Assembly (NCBI GenBank): GCA_900550095.1
Contig: URRG01000013.1
Coordinates: 1 to 15,747 of the forward strand
DNA: 15,747 nucleotides
Reading direction: 5' to 3'
DNA from: an uncultured Oscillospiraceae bacterium
GTDB lineage: Bacteria > Bacillota > Clostridia > Oscillospirales > Acutalibacteraceae
The position numbers and the translations under genes are program-made. Shown one piece after another: positions 6,467 through 12,224 of this stretch. Positions within the stretch are counted from its first letter, which is position 1; every line of letters begins with the position of its first letter. The notes below the pieces were generated by a model. It did no database searches, was not told the origin of the DNA, and saw only the letters and a program-made list of their open reading frames with translations.

Positions 6467-8131
6467 TTACTCGATAGAGACGATGAAATAATAAACGGGC
6501 TGGCCGCCGTTCACCAGAGTGATCTCGATATCGCTGCTCACCTTGTTGCGGATGCGGTTGTACGCATCGTTGGCTTGTTCCTCTGTAACGTCGGAACCGT
6601 AGATCAGCGTGATAAAGGAGGTGTTCCTGGTGATCATGGAACGGGTCAGCTTGCTGCAGGTGTGGACGGGATCCCGTTCCACCAGCGTCATTTTGCCGTT
6701 TTCCAGACCGAGGATGTCGCCTTCCTTGATCTTCATGCCGCCGAATTCCGAATCGCGGGCAGCAAAGGTGACGAGCCCCGTCTCAACGTTTCCGGCTGCT
6801 TCCATCATCGTAATGGCGTTCTTTTCCACGGAAGCGTCCGGGTCATAGGCCAGCATGGCGGAGAGCCCCTGGGGAATGGTCCTGGTGGGGAGCACGATCA
6901 CCTTGCGGTCGTTCGCCATGGAAATGGTCTGCTCTGCAGCCATAATGATGTTCTTGTTATTGGGCAGCACCAAAACGGTCTTGGCGGGAGTAGCCATCAC
7001 GGCGGCGTAAATATCGTCCGTGCTGGGATTCATGGTCTGGCCGCCGCTCACAACACGGGTGCAGCCCAGATCGGTAAAGAGCGTCTGCAGGCCGTCCCCG
7101 GCCGCGACGGCTACGAACCCAACTTCTTCCGTGGGTTCTGCGGGTTCCATGGAAGCTGCGGCTGCTTTGGCCTTATTGGCCTCGTTTTCTTCAGCGGCCT
7201 TTCTGTGCTGCTCTTTCATGTTCTCGATTTTTACCGTCAGAAGCTGGCCGAAGGCGAGGGCCGCCTGCAGAGCGTTGCCGGGTTCCTCCGTATGCACATG
7301 CACCTTGATGATCTCGTCGTCGTCCACAACCACGACACAGTCGCCGATTCCTTCCAGATAAGCGCGCAGCTCCATGGGATCTTTTTTGCAGGAGGGTTCC
7401 CGGCCTACTATAAATTCCGTGCAGTAGGTGAAGTGGATCTCCTGATCGAATTCAGCCGCCGCGTTGCGGAAGAACTCGTCGTTGGCCATGTCGGTCTTGC
7501 TGGCGGGCACTTCGCTGGTGACGATCACATGATCCTTGAACACGCTCATCATACCGTCGAAGATATGGCAGAGCCCCTTTCCGCCTGCGTCCACAACGCC
7601 GGCTTTTTTCAGGACAGGCAGCTGCTCGGGCGTCTCCTCCAGCGCTTCAGCCGCGCCTTTGCAGATAGCGCTCCACACATACACGGCGTCGTCGTCGATT
7701 TCGGCGGCGGCGCGGCCCTTTTCACAGGCTACCCGGGAAACGGTGAGAATGGTGCCCTCGGTGGGTTTCATAACGGCCTTGTAAGCGGCTTCCACGCCCA
7801 TACCCAGAGCAGCGGCCAGATCCGTTCCGCTGAGGACCTCTTTGCCTTCCACGCCCTTGGAAAAGCCGCGGAAAAGCAGAGAAAGGATAACGCCGGAATT
7901 TCCCCGGGCGCCCCGCAGAAGGGCAGAAGCGGCGATCTTGGCGATCTCGCCGGCGGGACCCTGGGCATCGGCCAAAGCCTTGGCCGCAGAGCCCATAGTC
8001 ATGCTCATGTTCGTTCCTGTGTCTCCGTCCGGAACAGGGAAGATGTTCAGCTCATCCACTTGGGTCTTATGCTTTAAAATAGCATTGGCGCCGGAGATCA
8101 GCGCATCGCGCAATTCGTTACCTTGAATCAC
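6467..8131 (-). CDS. yloV: DAK2-domain protein YloV, fatty acid kinase catalytic subunit type
   Basis: This 554-residue protein belongs to the YloV/FakA family, in which an N-terminal DAK2 kinase domain phosphorylates a fatty acid presented by a separate FakB (DegV) carrier to make acyl-phosphate for phospholipid synthesis. The DAK2 domain covers about residues 5-200 with the nucleotide and metal motif VPDGDTGTNM (33-42) and the RGARGNSGVILS segment (73-84). The middle and C-terminal YloV domains follow, and an Ala/Glu-rich linker at about 310-330 separates them. The start is GTG at 8129-8131; a TAG 9 nt upstream in frame excludes a longer form. Its AAGGGAG ribosome site (8144-8150) is 12 nt away, slightly far. 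It has its own promoter and leads into recG, the same pair as in Bacillus. The Asp23-type gene yloU, usually just upstream, is absent. No fakB gene is in the window. Confidence 0.95.
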   Translation of the reverse strand: MIQGNELRDALISGANAILKHKTQVDELNIFPVPDGDTGTNMSMTMGSAAKALADAQGPAGEIAKIAASALLRGARGNSGVILSLLFRGFSKGVEGKEVLSGTDLAAALGMGVEAAYKAVMKPTEGTILTVSRVACEKGRAAAEIDDDAVYVWSAICKGAAEALEETPEQLPVLKKAGVVDAGGKGLCHIFDGMMSVFKDHVIVTSEVPASKTDMANDEFFRNAAAEFDQEIHFTYCTEFIVGREPSCKKDPMELRAYLEGIGDCVVVVDDDEIIKVHVHTEEPGNALQAALAFGQLLTVKIENMKEQHRKAAEENEANKAKAAAASMEPAEPTEEVGFVAVAAGDGLQTLFTDLGCTRVVSGGQTMNPSTDDIYAAVMATPAKTVLVLPNNKNIIMAAEQTISMANDRKVIVLPTRTIPQGLSAMLAYDPDASVEKNAITMMEAAGNVETGLVTFAARDSEFGGMKIKEGDILGLENGKMTLVERDPVHTCSKLTRSMITRNTSFITLIYGSDVTEEQANDAYNRIRNKVSSDIEITLVNGGQPVYYFIVSIE

Positions 8132-8224
8132 TGTATCACTACACTCCCTTGGTTTATATATTCGGTTATACGCTTTATACGGGCTTCCCCATATTCTTTC
8201 AGTTTAGAAAACCATTTCCCGGTT

Positions 8225-8253
8225 ATTATAGCATATTTATCCCCTGACTTCAA
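8225..8253 (-). promoter_or_regulatory. Sigma-A promoter of yloV-recG
   Basis: On the minus strand TTGAAG (8248-8253) lies 17 bp from TATAAT (8225-8230), with an extended TGC before the -10. The predicted start is near 8218, giving a leader of about 87 nt before the GTG. It is placed just after the spoVS terminator, so yloV-recG is an independent unit. Confidence 0.85.
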
Positions 8254-8288
8254 CGTTTAATTCTTTGACATTCAAAGAAAAAGAGGAT

Positions 8289-8320
8289 AAAAAAGGCGCT
8301 CCCAGTTGCCTGGAAGCGCC
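8289..8320 (-). terminator. Intrinsic terminator of spoVS
   Basis: Arms GGCGCTCCCAG and CTGGAAGCGCC form an 11-bp stem with one mismatch and a 4-nt loop. Six Ts follow on the minus strand. It begins about 37 nt beyond the spoVS stop and separates spoVS from the yloV promoter. Confidence 0.88.
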
Positions 8321-8356
8321 GGATATGCAGGTGTTCTGTGAAATCCGGTTTTTCTG

Positions 8357-8617
8357 TCACCTGGATTCCACGATCAGCCGGATCGCAGTCCGTTCCTCCC
8401 CGTCGATTTCCACGCTGGCAAAGGCGGGAATACAGATCAGATCGATCCCTGCCGGCGCCAGATATCCCCGGGCTATGGCGACGGCTTTGATTGCCTGGTT
8501 TGCTGCTCCGGCTCCTACCGCCTGCAGCTCTGCCGAACCGGATTCGCGGATCACGCCTGCGACGGCCCCTGCCACAGAATTAGGTGCGGATTTTGATGAC
8601 ACTTTTAAAATCTCCAT
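8357..8617 (-). CDS. spoVS: Stage V sporulation protein S
   Basis: SpoVS is a small protein of the Alba superfamily that in Bacillus is needed for spore coat assembly and progress through stage V, and affects septation. This copy has 86 residues, the family's normal length. It carries the highly conserved core VAGVIRESGSAELQAVGAGA, then NQAIKAVAIARGYLAP, then DLICIPAF and EIDGEERTAIRLIVE. The ATG at 8615-8617 follows AAGGAGG at 8 nt. It has its own sigma-A-like promoter and terminator and sits directly after ymdB, as in Bacillus. It is the strongest sign in the window that the organism, or its recent ancestors, sporulates, although SpoVS is also found in some non-sporulating bacteria. I see no convincing sigma-H promoter. 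Confidence 0.97.
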   Translation of the reverse strand: MEILKVSSKSAPNSVAGAVAGVIRESGSAELQAVGAGAANQAIKAVAIARGYLAPAGIDLICIPAFASVEIDGEERTAIRLIVESR

Positions 8618-8678
8618 TCGGCCTGCCTCCTTATCAGAATACTTGTGACTGCGCAGAATATGGCAGAATTCTACTCTA

Positions 8679-8707
8679 ATAATACAGCAAAATGAGAGAA
8701 TTTACAA
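8679..8707 (-). promoter_or_regulatory. Sigma-A type promoter of spoVS
   Basis: On the minus strand TTGTAA (8702-8707) is 17 bp from TATTAT (8679-8684). The predicted start is near 8672. Just downstream, the leader carries a GCAGAATA/GCAGAATT direct repeat (8654-8671) and an AGAATTCT palindrome of unknown meaning. There is no strong terminator between ymdB and this promoter, so ymdB read-through could also supply spoVS. Confidence 0.7.
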
Positions 8708-8728
8708 TATGAAATGCAAAACATTTGG

Positions 8729-9496
8729 CTATTTTATCTGAAGGCGTTCTATACCGGTTGTCTTTCCTGTTTTTTCGTCCACAGAGAAAAGGATACAGTC
8801 CATCCGGCAGGGGCCCGAAGCCAGGTCGAACCGGACCGGCATACGGCTTCGCATCTTTTCAATGACCAGCTCCTTTTTCACACCCAGGACGGAATCGACG
8901 GTGCCTGTCATACCCACATCGGAGATATAGCCCGTGCCCTGCGGAAGGATGCATTCATCTGCTGTCTGTACATGGGTGTGGGTCCCGAATACGGCGGAAA
9001 CCTTGCCGTCGAAATCGAAGCCGAAGCTTCTTTTTTCGCCGGTGGCTTCCCCGTGAAAATCCACTATCGTGATTTTTGGGAGTCCTTCCCGAAGGATGCG
9101 GTCCATTGTAAAGAAGGGGGAATCCATCGGCTCCATATAGACTTCCCCCAGAAGGTTGACCACTCCTATTTGAATACGGCCCATATCGTAGACGCATACG
9201 CCGCGGCCGGGGGCGGAGGAGGGGAAATTGGCGGGGCGCAGGAGCGTCTCGCAGGAGTCGAAAAGAGGATAGCTCTCCCTGCGACGAAAGGTATGGTTGC
9301 CGGCTGTTATCACATCCACCCCGCTGCTGAAAAGGAAGTCGGCGGAAGCGGGCGTAATGCCGTTGCCGTCTGCAGAATTTTCCCCGTTGGCGATCACAAG
9401 ATCGATCCCTTTGCATTTTTTCAGAGCGGGAAGCTTTTCCCGCAGGAAGCGGCAGCCGATGCTGCCCACCACGTCTCCAATGGCGAGAATGTTCAT
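8729..9496 (-). CDS. ymdB: YmdB-family metallophosphoesterase (TIGR00282 type)
   Basis: This 255-residue cytosolic enzyme belongs to the YmdB/DR1281 family. Bacillus YmdB hydrolyses 2',3'-cyclic nucleotides and controls the choice between motility and biofilm. The metal-site motifs are complete: GDVVG (D8), NGEN (E39, N40), GNHTF (N67, H68), VDFHGE (H148) and GTHTHVQTAD (H173, H175). The usual VDFHAEATSEK segment reads VDFHGEATGEK here, a mild change next to the catalytic His. The ATG at 9494-9496 follows an AAGGA site. It lies 122 nt downstream of rny and is probably co-transcribed with it, with a strong hairpin between them. The rny-ymdB pairing is widely conserved in Firmicutes. Confidence 0.95.
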   Translation of the reverse strand: MNILAIGDVVGSIGCRFLREKLPALKKCKGIDLVIANGENSADGNGITPASADFLFSSGVDVITAGNHTFRRRESYPLFDSCETLLRPANFPSSAPGRGVCVYDMGRIQIGVVNLLGEVYMEPMDSPFFTMDRILREGLPKITIVDFHGEATGEKRSFGFDFDGKVSAVFGTHTHVQTADECILPQGTGYISDVGMTGTVDSVLGVKKELVIEKMRSRMPVRFDLASGPCRMDCILFSVDEKTGKTTGIERLQIK

Positions 9497-9561
9497 GGGA
9501 AGTCCTTCTTTCTGGCTCCGGCGTTTGCGCGCGCCGTCGGTGTTTGCTGGCGTAAAGAAGA

Positions 9562-9594
9562 CAGCCAGAGGGAAATCCGGTTTCCCTCTGGCTG
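9562..9594. repeat. Perfect 14-bp hairpin between rny and ymdB
   Basis: Arms CAGCCAGAGGGAAA and TTTCCCTCTGGCTG are perfectly complementary around a 5-nt loop. On the minus strand the sequence after the stem is TCTTCTTT, an interrupted T tract, so the element may be a leaky terminator that lowers ymdB relative to rny, or a stable 3' end after processing. On the plus strand no T run follows. Confidence 0.6.
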
Positions 9595-9618
9595 CAGAAT
9601 CGTGATGTGGTAGAGGAT

Positions 9619-11175
9619 TTATTTCGCGTATTCGATAGCCCGGCTTTCCCGGATGATGTTGACCTTGATCTGACCGGGATATTCCAGATCGTTTTCGATC
9701 TTGGTGCAGATATCCCTTGCCAAAAGGACCATCTTGTCGTCTGTGATGATATCGGGTTTTACCATAATGCGGATCTCGCGTCCGGCCTGAATGGCGAAGC
9801 AGCGCTCCACTCCTTCGAAAGAGGAAGCAACTTCCTCCAGCTTTTCCAGGCGCTTGATGTAGTTTTCCAGGTTTTCACGGCGCGCCCCCGGCCTTGCGGC
9901 AGAGATGGCGTCCGCCGCCTGAACGATGCAGGCGATGACTGTTTTGGCCTCCACGTCGCCGTGGTGGGCCTGAATGGCGTGCACCACCGTTTCGCTCTCT
10001 TTGTATTTACGGGCCACGTCCACACCGATCTCCACATGAGAGCCCTCGATCTCGTGATCCAAAGCCTTGCCTATATCATGCAGCAGGCCGGCCCTCTTGG
10101 CGACGGTAGGATCGAGCCCCAGCTCGGAAGCCATCATGCCGGAAAGGTAAGCGACCTCGAGAGAATGGTTCAGAACGTTCTGGCCGTAGCTGGTGCGGTA
10201 ACGCAGGCGCCCCAGCAGTTTGACGAGTTCCGGATGGATCCCCGTCACGCCGGCCTCGATAACGGCCCTTTCGCCCTCTTCCTTGATAGTGGCCTCCACT
10301 TCGCGGCGGGCCTTCTCGATGGTTTCTTCGATCCTGGCGGGATGGATGCGCCCGTCTGTGATCAGGCGTTCGAGCGCGATGCGGGCCACCTCCCGGCGGA
10401 CAGGCTCAAAGCAGGAGAGCGTGATGGCCTCCGGCGTATCGTCGATGATCAGATCCACACCCGTCATGGTTTCGATGGCGCGGATATTCCGGCCCTCACG
10501 GCCAATGATACGGCCCTTCATTTCATCGTTGGGCAGAGGGACCACCGAAATGGTGGCCTCGGCCACATGGTCCGCTGCACAGCGCTGGATCGCCATGGAG
10601 ATGATCTCTCTGGCGGCCTTTTCGGCTTCGTCGCGGGCCTGCTGCTCGAATTCCATCAGGCGGACGGCCTTGTCGTGGGTAAGCTCATCCTCCAGGTTCT
10701 TGAGCAGGTATTCCTTGGCCTGTTCCACGGTAAAGCCGGAAATGCGCTCCAGCATTTCAAACTGGCTTTTTTTGACGGCTTCGGCTTCGGCCAGCCGCTC
10801 GTCTGCTTGTTTACATTTGTTGGTCAGAACCTCGTCCTTCGCTTCCAGGGATTCCAGCTTTCTGTCCAGGCTTTCTTCTTTCTGCTGGATCCGGCGTTCC
10901 TGGCGCTGCACCTCCTTGCGGCGGTCGTTGAGCTCCCGTTCGCTTTCGTTGCGCAGCCTGTGTATTTCGTCTTTGCCTTCCAGAACGGCTTCTTTCTTTT
11001 TTGCTTCCGCCGTCTTTATTGCGTCGCCGACGATCCGCTTGGCCTCCTGCTCCGCGGAGCCGATGGCGAATTCAGCTGTTTTTTTGCGGTGGTTCACGCC
11101 TGCGAAAAATGCCGCGGCTCCTGCCGCAGCGGCGCAAACGACGCCTACTACGATGTTTACAACAATAGGGTCCAA
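9619..11175 (-). CDS. rny: Ribonuclease Y
   Basis: RNase Y is the membrane-anchored endoribonuclease that begins decay and processing of many mRNAs in Firmicutes. The chosen TTG start (11173-11175) gives MDPIVVNIVVGVV and 518 residues, close to the Bacillus enzyme (520). A frame with ATG at 11208 is longer but would place the AAGGAGGTG ribosome site inside the coding region. Domains are an N-terminal membrane helix (about 3-27), a long charged coiled coil (about 35-195), a KH domain with KGRIIGREGRNIRAIE (about 220-235), and an HD domain with LLHDIGKALDHE, metal residues H366 and D367, further HHGDVEA downstream, and a conserved C-terminal region. It heads the rny-ymdB unit and has its own promoter with a leader of nearly 290 nt. 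As a decay enzyme it may control its own message, but the sequence does not show this. Confidence 0.97.
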   Translation of the reverse strand: MDPIVVNIVVGVVCAAAAGAAAFFAGVNHRKKTAEFAIGSAEQEAKRIVGDAIKTAEAKKKEAVLEGKDEIHRLRNESERELNDRRKEVQRQERRIQQKEESLDRKLESLEAKDEVLTNKCKQADERLAEAEAVKKSQFEMLERISGFTVEQAKEYLLKNLEDELTHDKAVRLMEFEQQARDEAEKAAREIISMAIQRCAADHVAEATISVVPLPNDEMKGRIIGREGRNIRAIETMTGVDLIIDDTPEAITLSCFEPVRREVARIALERLITDGRIHPARIEETIEKARREVEATIKEEGERAVIEAGVTGIHPELVKLLGRLRYRTSYGQNVLNHSLEVAYLSGMMASELGLDPTVAKRAGLLHDIGKALDHEIEGSHVEIGVDVARKYKESETVVHAIQAHHGDVEAKTVIACIVQAADAISAARPGARRENLENYIKRLEKLEEVASSFEGVERCFAIQAGREIRIMVKPDIITDDKMVLLARDICTKIENDLEYPGQIKVNIIRESRAIEYAK

Positions 11176-11185
11176 AATTTGCCGG

Positions 11186-11194
11186 CACCTCCTT
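11186..11194 (-). promoter_or_regulatory. Ribosome binding site that sets the rny start
   Basis: AAGGAGGTG, a nine-base match to the 16S anti-Shine-Dalgarno, lies about 10 nt before the TTG at 11173-11175. It falls inside the reading frame if ATG 11208 is used, and that ATG has only a weak GAAAG upstream. This favours the TTG. Confidence 0.75.
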
Positions 11195-11316
11195 CGATAA
11201 AATTCCATGCTTTCAGAATAATGAATGGCGGTGAACTATAAAGAAAAGGTATATGAACACATGGAGACAGAAGGTTTCCTGTGCAGGCATATTCTGTTTT
11301 TTTATAATTCAACCAT

Positions 11317-11338
11317 TTCCGGCTGCTGAAAGCCGGAA
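11317..11338 (-). repeat. Hairpin in the rny 5' leader
   Basis: Eight-bp arms TTCCGGCT and AGCCGGAA enclose a 6-nt loop in the middle of the predicted rny leader. No T run follows on the minus strand, so it is not a terminator. The leader (11176-11462) holds no open reading frame that I can support. Confidence 0.45.
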
Positions 11339-11441
11339 TGCGTAATTTTTGATCCGCACAAACGGGTCAGGTTTTGCTGGGGTTTTGTGCATATCAGAAA
11401 TCTGAAAAGTTTAAAAAATATTCCGGGTGCGTTAATCCCGC

Positions 11442-11461
11442 GGATGCAAACGTCTGCATCC
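11442..11461 (-). repeat. 5'-terminal hairpin of the rny transcript
   Basis: Arms GGATGCA and TGCATCC (7 bp, 6-nt loop) start at the predicted first nucleotide of the rny mRNA (about 11462). Such a structure would leave little single-stranded 5' end. The function is inferred from position. Confidence 0.45.
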
Positions 11462-11468
11462 TGCAATA

Positions 11469-11498
11469 ATTGTATTACTTTTCGCCCTTCTGTGTCAA
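11469..11498 (-). promoter_or_regulatory. Sigma-A promoter of rny-ymdB
   Basis: On the minus strand a perfect TTGACA (11493-11498) is 18 bp from TACAAT (11469-11474). The predicted start is near 11462. It is the only strong promoter I found upstream of rny on this strand and implies a long leader. A plus-strand TATAAT (11518-11523) lies just beyond the -35. Confidence 0.75.
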
Positions 11499-11638
11499 GG
11501 AAATTCCTTTGTTTCTGTATAATTTGTTGAAATATATATAAAAACACCAAATTTCTTCTCAAGATAACGGCAGAGAGGGGAAAAGGATATGTTTTCCAGG
11601 TTTTCCTTTTTTCAGGGCGCTCTTCCGGCAGAAGGGGG

Positions 11639-11664
11639 AAACCGCAGGAGACTGCGGTTTTTCT
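11639..11664 (+). terminator. Small terminator upstream of the thrS promoter
   Basis: Arms AAACCGCAG and CTGCGGTTT form a perfect 9-bp stem closed by a GAGA tetraloop, and the T run is five bases long. It ends 10 nt before the thrS -35 box. No gene lies upstream on this strand for several hundred bases, so it either ends an unrecognised short RNA or insulates thrS from stray transcription. Confidence 0.6.
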
Positions 11665-11673
11665 GCAGAGCTA

Positions 11674-11702
11674 TTGACATTTTCAAGCCGCGATGTTACA
11701 TT
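11674..11702 (+). promoter_or_regulatory. Promoter of the thrS T-box leader
   Basis: TTGACA (11674-11679) is 17 bp from TACATT (11697-11702), with an extended TGT before the -10. The predicted start is near 11709. A hairpin with arms AGAACTG and CAGTTCT (11716-11734) lies within the first 30 nt, ahead of Stem I. Confidence 0.75.
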
Positions 11703-11708
11703 TATCAT

Positions 11709-12053
11709 AAATAAGAGAACTGGAATGCAGTTCTTTCATAAAATAGCAGAAAAAACGCAGATGAGGAATCCTTTTTCGCAGAGTTCTGCATACAGAGAGT
11801 CCGGTCCCAGGCTGTAAGACCGGGCGGCGGAAGCGGAAGGGGGCACCGCCTCGGAGTGCGCGCTGAAATAAGGCGCGCCGGAAGCCGCCGTTACCGGCGC
11901 CGGAGGGGACGGCTTTCCGGCATGAAGCCAGGGTTCGTTGTTTCACGAATATGGGAAAGGCTTTATGTTTTTTGAAAAAAGCCGTGCCGAATCAGGGTGG
12001 AACCGCGGATGCTTGTATGCCTTCGCCCCTTGCATGGGGCGGAGGCTTTTTTT
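11709..12053 (+). promoter_or_regulatory. T-box riboswitch of thrS (tRNA-Thr sensing)
   Basis: This leader reads the charging state of tRNA-Thr. Uncharged tRNA stabilises an antiterminator and allows thrS transcription. Seen in order are: the ATGAGGA kink-turn-like element at the base of Stem I (11761-11767); an AGAGAG apical motif followed by a CCGGTC/GACCGG stem; the candidate threonine specifier ACC at 11845-11847, followed by GGAGT and CTGAA segments typical of T-boxes; a large stem (arms 11878-11887 and 11910-11920); a GGCTTT/AAAGCC stem; and the hallmark T-box AGGGTGGAACCGCG at 11994-12007. CGCCCCT at 12024-12030 can pair with the T-box to form the antiterminator, or with the downstream arm of the terminator. 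TGGA at the acceptor-pairing position predicts a tRNA discriminator base of U. The class is certain; the exact specifier is less so. Confidence 0.95.
12019..12053 (+). terminator. Regulated terminator of the thrS T-box
   Basis: GCCTTCGCCCC pairs with GGGGCGGAGGC through 11 bp (one wobble) around a 6-nt loop. Seven Ts follow (12047-12053). Its 5' arm contains the CGCCCC that alternatively pairs with the T-box, which is the switch. Confidence 0.93.
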
Positions 12054-12100
12054 ATTGCATCCGAGCTTTTGCCGCCGTGCCCGGCTGGGGACGCCCTTTA

Positions 12101-12137
12101 TGCAGCCTGAGTTTCCCCTCGGAAAACTCAGGCTGCA
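12101..12137 (+). repeat. Second strong hairpin in the thrS leader, after the T-box terminator
   Basis: TGCAGCCTGAGTTT and its exact complement form a 14-bp stem with a 9-nt loop. It lies between the T-box terminator and the thrS ribosome site. It has no T run and is not a standard T-box part. It could mark or protect the 5' end of a processed thrS mRNA, or be a stray palindromic repeat. Confidence 0.6.
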
Positions 12138-12224
12138 GGCAAGGCTGCGGGAAATCCGGAGGGGATGCGTATATGCGTAACAACGAGCTATAAAACTATG
12201 TTAGGTATGAAAGGAGAACCCGGT

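Noticed and set aside
6434..8077. Long plus-strand frame (547 codons) opposite yloV
   Set aside because: The minus strand encodes a full, motif-complete YloV; the plus frame is its shadow, with a His/Gly-rich composition and no domain.
8628..8728. Sigma-H promoter for spoVS, as expected from Bacillus
   Set aside because: I could not find the expected -35 and -10 pair at the right spacing; the sigma-A match TTGTAA-17-TATTAT is much better.
9607..11241. Long plus-strand frame (544 codons) opposite rny
   Set aside because: It is a shadow of RNase Y produced by codon bias; no ribosome site and no domain.
11302..11562. Minus-strand 86-codon frame upstream of rny
   Set aside because: It overlaps the rny promoter and leader hairpins, has no convincing ribosome site and no recognisable domain.
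11589..11714. Plus-strand 41-codon frame beginning MFSRFSFFQG
   Set aside because: It crosses a terminator hairpin and the whole thrS promoter, so it would not be translated from one transcript; kept only as part of the non-coding interval.
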